Shown in pieces: positions 38,401-49,276 of a stretch of 64,000 nt of DNA (positions are counted from its first letter, which is position 1; every line of letters starts with the position of its first letter). A model generated the notes under the pieces. It was not told the origin of the DNA. It ran no database searches and saw only the letters and a program-made list of their open reading frames with translations. Made by a program: the position numbers and the translations under genes. Source of the stretch: Desmodesmus armatus (lineage: Eukaryota; Chlorophyta; Chlorophyceae; Sphaeropleales; Scenedesmaceae); assembly GCA_007449985.2 (NCBI GenBank), contig VIIQ02000167.1, positions 62,001 to 126,000 on the forward strand. Direction: 5' to 3'.

Positions 38401-39520
38401 CATGGCTGCTGCAGGAGGTATGCTTGTTGCACTGCAGCTTGCAGCCCTCGGCATCGTGGTCCTTCATTATGCACAAGCACGGCGGGCGCAGCCTGTTGCT
38501 GGCTTGGCATGCAGCTCAGAAGCGTGAATGGTTCCTGACCAGTGGCGCAACTGTGGATATCACAGTGGCAACTGCAAAGCCTTGGCATTAGCTGCCGCAT
38601 CCTCCCCCCCCCCCCACACACACACGAGACTCTTGTGTCCACACTTGGTGCCCCGTCCTGCTCTGCATCCTCCCAGGGCTGCTGAGCTGGAATTCAAGAA
38701 GGCCACATCCCTGCAGCTGTTGGATTCCCCTGCCGAGGCCCTGGCAGCCATGCAGTCCGCCAAGGCCCACCTGTCAGCGCACCTGGAGTACGTCAACACA
38801 CAGATCTCCAAGGCCGGCAGCAGCGGCGCCGACGTCTCTGGTGCAGTCGCCTCAGCCGCCTTTGCGTCCATTCTGTCAGGCTATGCAAGCAGCGCACCCG
38901 CACCCGCAGCAGCTGATGCCACCGCTGGCGAGCAGAGTGCGGAGCTGGCGAAGCTGCATGCGCAGGCTGCTGACCTCAAGGGCACGATTGAGAGCGTGGG
39001 TGACCGCATTGAGGAGCTCACAGCAGCGGTAGAGGAGCACATCAGCATGAAGGAGCAGCTCGCCAACATCTTCAAGGCAGTGGCGGCAGAGGGACCCAGC
39101 GAGCAGCCAGGCAGCAGCAGCGGGGTGGTGGAGACGGTGGGCTTTGGGGGTGCAGGCAGCTCCAAGGTGGCTGGGGAGGTCCGGGATATCGGCGTCATCG
39201 GGAAGGGCAGGCGGGTGGCTCCCACTCCAGTGTCTGCTGAGCCTCCTGCTGCTGGTGGGTCCGCTGCTGCTGCTGCTGAGGCTGGCGCGGGTGTGTCAGC
39301 TGGGCAGGGGGAGGCTGCTGACGGCGCGGCCAAGGCGTCAGCTGCAGGCAGTGGGGACGTGGGTGTGGGCAAGAAGCGGGCGCTGTCAGACCTCACCAGC
39401 AGCGACCAAGAGCAGGCAGCTGAGGGAGATGGGGCTGATGGGGCTGCGGCCAAGGTTGCAGCGGCAGCCACAGCAGCAGCAGAGCAGCCTGATGCAGCGC
39501 CCAAGAAGGCACGTGTGTGA
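35462..39520 (+). CDS. NASP/Hif1/Sim3-type histone H3-H4 chaperone (SHNi-TPR)
   Basis: Nuclear chaperone that binds and stores histone H3-H4. Nine exons: 35462-35533, 35622-35770, 36271-36392, 36537-36824, 37101-37241, 37590-37729, 38241-38329, 38677-39520, with phases that agree throughout; counting only these eight coding blocks the sum is 1845 nt, giving 614 aa plus stop. An N-terminal TPR contains KALELRDTEVETAVELLGQ and ADTYLYYGECLFEQA. It is interrupted by a long acidic low-complexity insert (Thr9 run, then Glu/Asp/Gly-rich to about residue 258), as in the SHNi-TPR family. Further TPR helices follow: LADCHLYIGDILAEQ, FEAAVEEYKTAQEML and LEFKKATSLQLLDSPAEAL. The C-terminal part has a coiled segment and basic nuclear signals GKKRALSD and PKKARV. 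Starts at the first ATG. Confidence 0.9.
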
Positions 39521-39861
39521 AGCGGCAGCAGCTAGGCTGGGCCGTGAAGCGTAGCTGTGGCAGAGGCTGTCTGGCCTGCCGTTTGGCTGTCTGATATGCT
39601 GTGTGGCTGGCTGTCAGCTGCTGGTCAACCTTGTGCTTCATCAGCATGTTCCTTGTCTGGCCTGACTTACAACAGCATCATGTGGTGTGTTGGGTGTGCT
39701 AGCTAGGTAGAAGCTGCATCATTTTTGCCCTCTTGCCATGCATTCCATCTTTATGCAAGGATGTGTCTGCAGATAGCCCCACCTGCTGGCCAGCGGCCTC
39801 ATGCTAGCGCTGGGCTGTAGAGTGTTGCAGTGCAACTTGCAGCTGATAATGCATGTTCTGG

Positions 39862-39866
39862 TGTAA
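39862..39866 (+). terminator. TGTAA polyadenylation-type signal
   Basis: TGTAA, the usual green-algal polyadenylation signal, lies about 340 bases after the NASP-like stop codon. It is a short motif, so this is only suggestive. Confidence 0.4.
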
Positions 39867-40169
39867 TCATCAATCCCACGGTCTCCAAAGTGCTTGTAAG
39901 TCTTGTTGGATTGGGCTTCAACAGGACTGTGATCAAACAGCCTGTGTCACCTTAGATGTTTTCACATGTAGTGGTTGATGTGTTGTTGGTGAAGAGGAGG
40001 ATCCCATATTGTGCCGCTTGGCACCTTGAATGATCATGAGTGATTGCTGCTTTCGATTGTATGGAAATTCAAGGGGTGCTGGGAGCCCGTCAGCAATGGT
40101 GTTGGACCACATAGGTTGGTTCAGACTGTATCTTGCTCAAAGTAGAGTGATGTCTCCTAGCCACGGCAT

Positions 40170-40603
40170 CATGACGGTCACTGTTGCTCACAGGGCGGCA
40201 TCATAGATTACAGCCAGCCACTTGTATGTCAGATGGCGTTGTTGATATGCAAAAGCTGGTGCAGTGCGCCTTGTGTAACACACGCATACGCACACAGCAA
40301 CTGTTGTGGACCCACAGCTATCGTGCAGTGGACTCAGATGGTCTGGCAGGACAGGCAGATCATCACGTCAACAAGAGCCCAACACACTGCAACTACACGC
40401 TGTTGCTGAATGCAACATGAGCCCCATCAAAGACATGAGCTCATCAAACACCGGCCTGTGACATGCAGTGGCACCAACAGCTGCTAAAACAGGCTAACAT
40501 ATGTAACTCTGTTTGTTTTTTGAAAAAAATAATAATAATGACAATAGTTATAATATTTGACACAGCTGACCAGCCAACACAGGCAGACACAGGTTCACAT
40601 GGC
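40170..40603. repeat. Diverged copy of the satellite spacer
   Basis: Colinear with about 42080-42420 of the satellite spacer, sharing blocks such as GATGGTCTGGCAGGAC, CCCAACACACTGCA, ACACCGGCCTGTGACATGCA and GACACAGGTTCACATGGC. It is interrupted near 40490-40560 by an AT-rich segment. It marks an old edge of the satellite block. Confidence 0.8.
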
Positions 40604-40763
40604 TATTCTATTGTACTGTGAGGTTGCTTTGTTAGGCTTTCGTTGCCTGGGGTGGCGGTGGGGGACCCAGTGCTAGTTACATTGTGTTCTGTGTTCCCAT
40701 CTTTGTGTGTTCCCAGTGTCTCCGCAGGAAATCTTGCTACCTCCCCGGTTCCGGGCACTGTCT
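40604..40763. mobile_element. 160-bp insertion flanked by a 16-bp direct repeat
   Basis: cacaggttcacatggc occurs at 40588-40603 and again at 40764-40779. In all other spacer copies this sequence occurs once and the flanks join directly. The 160 bases between are therefore an insertion with a 16-bp target duplication, as made by target-primed reverse transcription (SINE/LINE-type). No poly-A tail or clear Pol III boxes are visible. Confidence 0.7.
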
Positions 40764-41041
40764 CACAGGTTCACATGGCAACTCACGCCCGCCTGGGCCC
40801 TACCAGACATTCCCAATATCATCACAAGCAAGAACAAACGACCTTATGAGCACTGCATTTCAGATTGGAGCTCAGCCGGCCACACGTTCATTGTAACGAA
40901 TTTGAACAGGTGGGCGTGACAGTGTGACCTCTGAAGTCCAGCGCCCACATAGGTCCCGACCCACCGCTACCTCACCAAGAAGTTCGATGCTTTGTTGCTC
41001 GATAAATAATATTCTCATACTCATTTCGTATGCAAGGGGCT

Positions 41042-41832
41042 GGCTCCCCTGAGGAGCTGGCCTGCACAACAGTAGCTTGAACTCCCCTGAGGAGTTTCGC
41101 CCTACTGCCCTGAGCAGTAGAGCAGCAAACCAAAACTCCCCTGTGGAGTTTGCTACTGCTGTCCTGTGCAGCAGACAACTCCCCTGTGGAGTTTCGCCCT
41201 ACTGCCCTGAGCAGCAGAGCAGCAAATTAAAACTCCCCTGTGGAGTTTGCTACTGCTGTCCTGTGCAGCAGACAACTCCCCTGCGGAGTTTCGCCCTACT
41301 GCCCTGAGCAGTAGAGCAGCAAACCAAAGCTCCTCTGTGGAGCTTGCTGCTGCTGCTGTCCTGTGCAGCAGTAGCTGGCAAACACTCCCCTGTGGAGTGT
41401 CAATCTGTTGCTCTGTGCAGCAGATAAACTCCCCTGTGGAGTTTCACGCTGCTGCCCTGCGCAGCAGTAGCCAGCAACACTCCCCTGTGGAGTGTCACTC
41501 TGCTGCCGTGCGCATCCAAAAAAACTCCCCTGTGGAGTTCGCTGCTGCTGCTCTGCGCAGCACTAGCCAGCAAACACTCCCCTGTGGAGTGTCACTTCGC
41601 TGCTGCCCTGTGCATCCAAAAAAACTCCCCTGTGGAGTTCGCTACTGCTGTTCTGTGCAGCAGTAGCCAGCAAGCACTCCCCTGTGGAGTGTCAGTCTGC
41701 TGCTGCCCTGTGCAGCAAATCAAAACTCCCCTGTGGAGTTTGCTACTGCTGCCCTGCGCAGCTGTCGCCAACAAATACTCCCCTGTGGAGCGTCACTCTG
41801 CTGCCGTGCGCAGCAAAACTCCTCTGCGGAGT
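41042..41832. repeat. Hairpin array 1 (short form, 791 bp)
   Basis: Alternating short inverted repeats with the loop CCTGN. One type has arms like ACTCC/GGAGT, the other arms like CTGCTGC/GCAGCAG, spaced about 20-30 bases apart. The reading frames across it are by-products of the repeat. Confidence 0.95.
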
Positions 41833-42682
41833 ACGTTCTGGCTCAAGCCTCACCACATCAACAACATGAGGAAGAGCCCACCCTGATGATCCGGCTTGGT
41901 CACTGCCAAGCTGGTGAAGGGTGCCCATTCTGAGCTTGCCTGGCTGGCTACCACAGCAGCGGCACACGCTGCTGTGGGAGGAAGTTCGATCCTTCCCTGG
42001 TTCTTCAACTTGCAGCACTCTCGCAGTGCAGGAACACATGCTCACCAAACCCAAAGTGGTGTCGTATTGCACTGATATGTACCTTGAACGAACGGCGCTG
42101 TCTGCACCCAAGCTGCACGTCTTTGTGTGTCGCACACAGTGCTGTGGGGGAAGCACACATACACCCTGCATTTGTTGCAGCCCCACAGCAATAATGCGGT
42201 GGACCAAGATGGTCTGGCAGGACTCCTGTCGGACGGGTTGAGCACCACGTCAACCAGCGCCCAACACACTGCAGCTACACGCTGATGCTGAATGCAAGAT
42301 GATCCCCATCAGACACCGGCCTGTGACATGCATTGTGACACGAACAGCTGCTCAACATGTTGACACAGGTGACCAGCACCCATGGCTCAACCAGGAGTGT
42401 TGCAGACACAGGTTCACATGGCAACTCACGCCCGCCTGGGCCCTACCAGACATTCCCAATATCATCACAAGCAAGAACAAACTACCTTATGAGCACTGCA
42501 TTCAGATTGGAGCTCAGCCGGCCACACGTTCATTGTAACGAATTTGAACAGGTGGGCGTGACAGTGTGACCTCTGAAGTCCAGCGCCCACATAGGTCCCG
42601 ACCCACCGCTACCTCACCAAGAAGTTCGATGCTTTGTTGCTCGATAAATAATATTCTCATACTCATTTCGTATGCAAGGGGC
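41833..42682. repeat. Satellite spacer, copy 1 (850 bp)
   Basis: Unique-sequence spacer between hairpin arrays, nearly identical to 49277-50127, 50921-51771 and 52755-53531. It contains a strong hairpin (CCACAGCAGCG/CGCTGCTGTGG) followed by GGAAG-TTCGATC-CTTCC, which looks like a tRNA T-arm (B box). The open frames in it (up to 154 codons on the minus strand) show no recognisable domain. Confidence 0.95.
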
Positions 42683-43344
42683 TGGCTCCCCTGAGGAGCT
42701 GGCCTGCACAACAGTAGCTTGAACTCCCCTGAGGAGTTTCGCCCTCCTGCCCTGAGCAGTAGAGCAGCAAACCAAAACTCCCCTGTGGAGTTTGCTAGTG
42801 CTGTCCTGTGCAGCAGACAACTCCCCTGCGGAGTTTCGCCCTCCTGCTCAGAGCAGTAGAGCAGCAAACTAAGCTCCCCTGTGGAGCTTGCTAGTGCTGT
42901 CCTGTGCAGCAGACAACTCCCCTGCGGAGTTTCGCCCTACTGCCCTGAGCAGTAGAGCAGCAAACCAAAGCTCCCCTGTGGAGCTTGCTACTGCTGTCCT
43001 GTGCAGCAGACAACTCCCCTGTGGAGTTTTGCCCTACTGCCCTGAGCAGCAGAGCAGCAAATTAAAACTCCCCTGTGGAGTTTGCTACTGCTGTCCTGTG
43101 CAGCAGACAACTCCCCTGCGGAGTTTCGCCCTACTGCCCTGAGCAGTAGAGCAGCAAACCAAAGCTCCTCTGTGGAGCTTGCTGCTGCTGCTGTCCTGTG
43201 CAGCAGTAGCTGGCAAACACTCCCCTGTGGAGTGTCAATCTGTTGCTCTGTGCAGCAGATAAACTCCCCTGTGGAGTTTCACGCTGCTGCCCTGCGCAGC
43301 AGTAGCCAGCAACACTCCCCTGTGGAGTGTCACTCTGCTGCCGT
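42683..43344. repeat. Hairpin array 2, left part (long form, split by a retrotransposon)
   Basis: Same hairpin families as array 1. It is interrupted at 43344 by the LTR element and resumes at 48950. Removing the element and one CCGT leaves an array of about 985 bp. Confidence 0.95.
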
Positions 43345-44527
43345 TGTTGCGAAACAGCTGGTGACTCTGGACAATGAGTGCGACCACCGCGTTGCTGTTT
43401 GTGATACATATGTATCAGGTGCACGATAATGTTTGTCTACTTTATCGCCACCTTGCACAGATTTACTGCCTGTAGCAGGCAGTACTGTTGTATAGAACTG
43501 CTGGCAGGGACCGCCAGTACTACACCGCCCTTGGCGTAGCAGTGCGAGTGGCTGACCTATTGCATCCAAGCGTATCGTTTAACTCTATTGTGATGCACTA
43601 TGCTACAGCCCAGCGGCAGGAAGCTGCCCGCGTTTGGCCTGACGGGTACTGCGGTGACCCCGGAGCTGGCCAGGGCAACTTCACCCCTGCATCAACGCAT
43701 GATTTACGGCACCAGTATAAAGTCACGTTTGTTGCTGACGTGGCAGAAGCTGCGTGACCGTTGGACTGTGAACTTGTGTTTTAGTCTGACATACTTGTGA
43801 CACACTTGGCCCTCCTGCGTGGAGCTGCGCAGTGTGTCATCTCTCTTTGTGTCGTTTGGAGCAGTTTCCTCATTGAGATGTTGTTAGTTGGTTAGGGAAT
43901 GAGAGTGGCGGTTTACAACTGCCAATTTCTTCCCTATATAAGGTGGCGATTTCGCTGCTTTTTCAGTGCATTGCAGAGAGAGCCCTCCTGGTAGAGCATT
44001 ATGCCGCCACAGCATGCATTTCCCTGGTAACTGACCCTTCACAGGCTTTACCTTGTATTGGTTCCAGTGTCCCGGCCTAGCAGTGACAGCCACAGCCTGT
44101 CCAGCCTTCCTGCAGCCTTAGTCCTGCAGTCTAGCTGTCAAGTTACCAGCTTACAGCCTTTCTTGAGTTTGGGTATACGGTGCTCGCTCTCACCGGCCCA
44201 CGATTGATCTCTCATACAGGTTCATCCTGTCTCTCTCTCGGCCAGCAGCAACAGACTGCAAGTGTTCAGTTCACTCAGCCGAGCTTCTCTAGAGCCCTTT
44301 GAACGGCCAGGGCGACAAGTGCAGGGCAGTGGGTGGTCCACGGCACGCAGCACAGCACCGTAGGGACCACCGCAGCATAGCACCCCCTTTAATCCCCTGC
44401 AGGCACCCCCACGTCTGGTGTCTACCTTCTTCTACTGTTACTACGATACTACCGGTGCCCTGCGGGAGCCCGTGCACCCACCGTTCCGTGACCCCACCCG
44501 CGGTCCTTCTCCGTCCCCTGCCGGAAT
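43345..44527 (+). repeat. 5' long terminal repeat
   Basis: 1183 bp starting TGTTGCGAAAC and ending GCCGGAAT directly before the primer-binding site. It contains a TATATAA box at 43935-43941, so transcription probably starts near 43965. Confidence 0.92.
43935..43941 (+). promoter_or_regulatory. TATA box in the 5' LTR
   Basis: TATATAA in the middle of the LTR, followed about 35 bases later by the presumed transcript start. The same box occurs in the 3' LTR at 48351-48357. Confidence 0.6.
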
Positions 44528-44540
44528 TGGCAGCGGAGAC
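44528..44540 (+). other. Primer-binding site
   Basis: TGGCAGCGGAGAC starts directly at the LTR edge. The TGG start matches the CCA end of a tRNA, so the primer would be a tRNA whose 3' end is GTCTCCGCTGCCA. Which tRNA is not known. Confidence 0.65.
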
Positions 44541-44846
44541 AACCTTACGTTTCGACGCGAGGCCAAGATCCTACCTGAAGTACGAGCCCATCAAGCTTCC
44601 CTGCGCAAACTCCCAGTCACCATCATCGATCGCTACTGCTTCTGAGCAGTTCCCCAAGCTGCTATCCGGCAGCGTTTCGAAGCCTACCCAGAAGGAATTG
44701 GATCTATCTACTTCCATTTGAGGGCCTGACACCCTCACTGGCGTCCCCTTGGACCTTGCTACCTCTGGACAAGTCACCCCATACCAGTGAGCAGTGTGCT
44801 GGCTGTATCCGCCTCCAGCTCATGTGCTGATTTATGTGAAATTACT

Positions 44847-46361
44847 ATGGCAATGCCTCTGATCGATCCAGAATGTCTGAGTGTCGTTGAGGCATACTCT
44901 GGCAACGATGACCCACAAGCCTGGCTTGCCCATCTGCAAGCTGTGGCTGATTTGTACCTGTGGGATGAGGCCCTGTGCATCAAGATAGGTGTGTTACAAC
45001 TCAGAGGCGCTGCCCAGCTGTGGGCACGCCGGCAGCACTTTGCCCACTGGGTGGACTTTTGCCAACAGCTTACTCAGCGGTTTGGCGAGACTACAGAGTC
45101 CGCTGCTGTGCTCTTGGAGCAATGCTTTCAGCAGCACGACGAAAGCCCCCATGCTTTTGCTGACAGATTCTTGTGCTGTGCTGTTAAAGCTGGCCGCTGT
45201 GAGGATCCTGCCCTGTTGTACAGCTTCACTCAGCGCCTGTTGCCTGAGCTCAGGGAGGAGGCCTTACGCCAGCGCCTGCACAGCATAGCAGATGTTGCAG
45301 CATTTTGTGATTATTGGGTCACTACCCAATCTGGTTTTGTTACATGGCAGCAGTATGACGGCTATGATGCTGTCCATCAGCAGTGGGACCTGCCTGACGA
45401 CTTTGTGTCAGCTGCATACGAGCAACAGGAGCATGACCTGCACCTCTTTCAAGAGTGCCCTGCTGCTGATGACATAGCACACCTTTACAGTATGTGTGCT
45501 TCCTTGGAGCGCCGGCTGCTCCAGATGCAGCAGCGCGATCAGGAGTGCCAGCACGCACAGGATATTGAGATCCATGCCCTCATGGCTGCACTTGCTGAGC
45601 AGGACCTGCGGCAACACAAGCAGCAATCTTCAGTGCATGCATTTGATGCAGCTTGTGATCCTGCAAATGCATTTGGTGATGACTATAGCCTTGAGCTGCT
45701 GGCCTGCACTCATGTTGCAGAAGTACCAGCAGCTGGTTTGCCTGCTGCAAACCTTGCTACCCAGCAGCCCATGTCATGCCATGCCTACGCAGATGCTTGT
45801 GAGCATCCTGTACCCACCTGCTGCGATACGCCTGACAGTGTGTCTGCAAGCCCTGAGGTCACTCTGCCCTACAGTTCAGGGTGCACTCCTCCAACTACTG
45901 TGCCGACCATGGGCTGCAACAGCAGCAGCCTGGCACCAGAGACCCCGAAGACTCCATCCAGGCATGGACGTGTCAACCTGCAGGTGAAGCTATCAACACA
46001 TGATGAGCCTTCGCCGATTGAGGAGCTTTCCAGCTGCCCCCAGCACAGCTCGCCCCTTGGCATGCACTACAAGCCCTGCGACTACTACTACAACATGCCG
46101 GCGTTTGATGACTGTCCTGATGTGGCATCATCCCTGCTGCAAGTGACGACTACCTTGTCACCTGCTTCCATCCAAGACTGTGGTGGCACCAGTTCCTGGC
46201 TACAAGTGTCCCCAAAGCCCCAGCCTGGCATCATCGTTGACTACCCCACGTGGAGCAGGCATCTCCGGCACATGCTGGCTTGGTCTAAGCTTCCCAAAGA
46301 TCCAGGCAATCCGTCTGTTTTGCCAGATCAAAGCTCTGCCTACCTGGCATTTCTCCTTTGA
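44847..46361 (+). CDS. Retrotransposon Gag (capsid-like) protein
   Basis: 504 aa from the ATG at 44847; the frame is open upstream but has no earlier ATG. Residues ~10-150 match the Ty3/Gypsy-type retrotransposon Gag pattern: VVEAYSGNDDPQAWLAHLQ, then LQLRGAAQLWARRQ, HWVDFCQQLTQRFG and a helix-rich stretch to AAFCDYW. This region would form the particle capsid. The middle has a Gln/His-rich coiled stretch (LERRLLQMQQRDQECQHAQ). The rest is Ser/Thr/Pro-rich and probably disordered. I see no CCHC zinc knuckle, and no pol follows: the next 1.4 kb lacks any coding signal. The frame is intact, which fits recent activity. Confidence 0.85.
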   Translation: MAMPLIDPECLSVVEAYSGNDDPQAWLAHLQAVADLYLWDEALCIKIGVLQLRGAAQLWARRQHFAHWVDFCQQLTQRFGETTESAAVLLEQCFQQHDESPHAFADRFLCCAVKAGRCEDPALLYSFTQRLLPELREEALRQRLHSIADVAAFCDYWVTTQSGFVTWQQYDGYDAVHQQWDLPDDFVSAAYEQQEHDLHLFQECPAADDIAHLYSMCASLERRLLQMQQRDQECQHAQDIEIHALMAALAEQDLRQHKQQSSVHAFDAACDPANAFGDDYSLELLACTHVAEVPAAGLPAANLATQQPMSCHAYADACEHPVPTCCDTPDSVSASPEVTLPYSSGCTPPTTVPTMGCNSSSLAPETPKTPSRHGRVNLQVKLSTHDEPSPIEELSSCPQHSSPLGMHYKPCDYYYNMPAFDDCPDVASSLLQVTTTLSPASIQDCGGTSSWLQVSPKPQPGIIVDYPTWSRHLRHMLAWSKLPKDPGNPSVLPDQSSAYLAFLL

Positions 46362-47760
46362 GGTGCAGCAGCAAGGCCCTGTGACAGCAGCTACTACAGC
46401 AGTGGCTGGGCCAACATCCTCCAGCATCCCTCATTGGTGCTGAGCGTGGTGTTTCAACATCATTACGTCTGTACGAAGGTCTCAGAAGTGCCATTTGGTT
46501 ATTGATTGAATGTTACAAACTGAGTCCGATCTGGGCTGCAACTATTCATGGATCAGCAGCCAATGTGGGAGAGCTGCTGCCTGCTCGCATGTTTCGTTTA
46601 TGGCACCTCTCTGGTCATGTTCGTTGTCGTTTATGTGCCAGCCGGTCACGGTTCCAGTTTGACTTGACAGTTGGCTGGTCACCAGCCTGTCACCAGCCTG
46701 TCACCAGCCTGTCACCACTTGATATCAGACAGGGCTTTACCTCTCAGGGACTTTGGGAATATTGTTTTGTGTGTCTGTGTGGTGTGTCTGTGTGATGATT
46801 CGGTGCCAGCCTGACAAGAAGCTGTGTCACAGCACTTTGGCCTGCTTGTGCAGTTTGCCCCCAATGTGTGCTGTGTTCTTCACCAGCCTAGAGCGTTGAT
46901 CTCACGGCTGCTTGCAAATCCTTGTCATTATAGGCCTGAGGGCAGGCCTTTCCTAGTCTGTGGCAGCCACAGCCGCTGTTGCACCTTGCTGGTGCCCAGC
47001 TGCTGTGCATGGCTGCTGAACAACCAACACTCTGCTGTGTGTTGCTGTTTCCTTTGCCCACCACTCCTGGTGCGTTGGGCTTGTTGTGCCCTGAGCAAGG
47101 CATTAAACTGTTTGGGGTCTTCACAGTGTGCTGAGCTTGTATCACCACCATTGTCCTGTCAGCCATTTGTGTCGTCTTCGAAGCGGCGGAGATACTCGTC
47201 GGTCTTGCTCAAGGTTTTTGCCCTCACATGTCAGAGTGGCCTTGAGACAAGGGCTGGGGGATTTTGGCAAATTTTATCCCAGCAATTCTGTGCATCGGGC
47301 AAGCCCCCGGAAGGGACACCGGTTGTGGCTGTGCACCGCGGATTGAGGCAACTGGCTCCTGCCAGCTTTGCATTGTGGTTTTAGCAGCATTGCGGAGCCA
47401 CTGTTCAGGCCCCACTGCCTGGGTGCCGAGGCTCCCCATGCAGATACGGAAGCACCTTTGACCTTCCATGGATTACCAGTGCCTGCCAGCACATTTGGTT
47501 GTGGCATAGCAGCCACAATTGCAGCAGTATGAGTATGGCATAACAGAAGGCGTATGCCACCTTCTGAGGGTCTTTATGCTTTGGATTTTGGCATGGCGGT
47601 TCTCTTTTTCTCTTGTGTTCTGTGTGATGAGTGCTGACATGTGTTGTGTCCCCTTTCAGCACCCTGTGGCAGCCTTCACGGTGTGCTGGGTTTCGCCATC
47701 CCCTGGGGTAGTAAGGCGGCGCCTGGGGACAGTCGCTTTTGAAGTGGTGAGTGCAACAGC
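46362..47760. other. Non-coding 3' interior of the LTR element
   Basis: No protein domain found in any frame. A short tandem repeat of GTCACCAGCCT lies near 46678-46720. The purine-rich stretch before the 3' LTR is weak; GCAACAGC directly precedes the LTR. Confidence 0.6.
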
Positions 47761-48949
47761 TGTTGCGAAACAGCTGGTGACTCTGGACAATGAGTGCGAC
47801 CACCGCGTTGCTGTTTGTGATACATATGTATCAGGTGCACGATAATGTTTGTCTACTTTATCGCCACCTTGCACAGATTTACTGCCTGTAGCAGGCAGTA
47901 CTGTTGTATAGAACTGCTGGCAGGGACCGCCAGTACTACACCGCCCTTGGCGTAGCAGTGCGAGTGGCTGACCTATTGCATCCAAGCGTATCGTTTAACT
48001 CTATTGTGATGCACTATGCTACAGCCCAGCGGCAGGAAGCTGCCCGCGTTTGGCCTGACGGGTACTGCGGTGACCCCGGAGCTGGCCAGGGCAACTTCAC
48101 CCCTGCATCAACGCATGATTTACGGCACCAGTATAAAGTCACGTTTGTTGCTGACGTGGCAGAAGCTGCGTGACCGTTGGACTGTGAACTTGTGTTTTAG
48201 TCTGACATACTTGTGACACACTTGGCCCTCCTGCGTGGAGCTGCGCAGTGTGTCATCTCTCTTTGTGTCGTTTGGAGCAGTTTCCTCATTGAGATGTTGT
48301 TAGTTGGTTAGGGAATGAGAGTGGCGGTTTACAACTGCCAATTTCTTCCCTATATAAGGTGGCGATTTCGCTGCTTTTTCAGTGCATTGCAGAGAGAGCC
48401 CTCCTGGTAGAGCATTATGCCGCCACAGCATGCATTTCCCTGGTAACTGACCCTTCACAGGCTTTACCTTGTATTGGTTCCAGTGTCCCGGCCTAGCAGT
48501 GACAGCCACAGCCTGTCCAGCCTTCCTGCAGCCTTAGTCCTGCAGTCTAGCTGTCAAGTTACCAGCTTACAGCCTTTCTTGAGTTTGGGTATACGGTGCT
48601 CGCTCTCACCGGCCCACGATTGATCTCTCATACAGGTTCATCCTGTCTCTCTCTCGGCCAGCAGCAACAGACTGCAAGTGTTCAGTTCACTCAGCCGAGC
48701 TTCTCTAGAGCCCTTTGAACGGCCAGGGCGACAAGTGCAGGGCAGTGGGTGGTCCACGGCACGCAGCACAGCACCGTAGGGACCACCGCAGCATAGCACC
48801 CCCTTTAATCCCCTGCAGGCACCCCCACGTCTGGTGTCTACCTTCTTCTACTGTTACTACGATACTACCGGTGCCCTGCGGGAGCCCGTGCACCCACCGT
48901 TCCGTGACCCCACCCGCGGTCCTTCTCCGTCCCCTGCCGGAATGCAACA
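47761..48949 (+). repeat. 3' long terminal repeat
   Basis: 47761-48943 is the same 1183 bp as the 5' LTR, by comparison of all lines and of several identical derived frames. Six further bases (GCAACA) precede the target duplication and pair with the starting TGTTGC. They are absent at the inner edge of the 5' LTR. Confidence 0.9.
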
Positions 48950-49276
48950 CCGTGCGCATCCAAAAAAACTCCCCTGTTGAGTTCGCTACTGCTGCTCTGC
49001 GCAGCACTAGCCAGCAAACACTCCCCTGTGGAGTGTCACTTCGCTGCTGCCCTGTGCATCCAAAAAAACTCCCCTGTGGAGTTCGCTACTGCTGTTCTGT
49101 GCAGCAGTAGCCAGCAAGCACTCCCCTGTGGAGTGTCAGTCTGCTGCTGCCCTGTGCAGCAAATCAAAACTCCCCTGTGGAGTTTGCTACTGCTGCCCTG
49201 CGCAGCTGTCGCCAACAAATACTCCCCTGTGGTGCGTCACTCTGCTGCCGTGCGCAGCAAAACTCCTCTGCGGAGT
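48950..49276. repeat. Hairpin array 2, right part
   Basis: Continuation of array 2 after the retrotransposon, starting with the duplicated CCGT and ending at the next spacer. Confidence 0.95.

Larger units (their letters stand above)
43345..48949 (+). mobile_element. LTR retrotransposon encoding only Gag (TR-GAG-like)
   Basis: Direct repeats of 1183 bp (43345-44527 and 47761-48943) flank a 3.2-kb interior with one Gag-like frame. No protease, reverse transcriptase, RNase H or integrase is seen. The ends read TGTTGC...GCAACA, and CCGT is duplicated at 43341-43344 and 48950-48953. Other satellite copies show the same site empty, reading ...CTGCTGCCGTGCGCATCC. The two LTRs look identical by eye, so the insertion is recent. 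The element must depend on enzymes from another element. Confidence 0.93.

Noticed and set aside
41042..41832. CRISPR-like regular repeat spacing
   Set aside because: The intervals are themselves repeated, repeats are palindromic variants rather than one constant unit, and the genome is eukaryotic.
41743..42207. 154-codon minus-strand frame in the satellite spacer
   Set aside because: Conserved only because the spacers are near-identical; its end runs into the hairpin array and it has no recognisable domain.
43488..43757. 89-codon frame in the LTR (also at 47904-48173)
   Set aside because: It lies in the LTR promoter region, is present only because the LTR is duplicated, starts without good context and has no domain.
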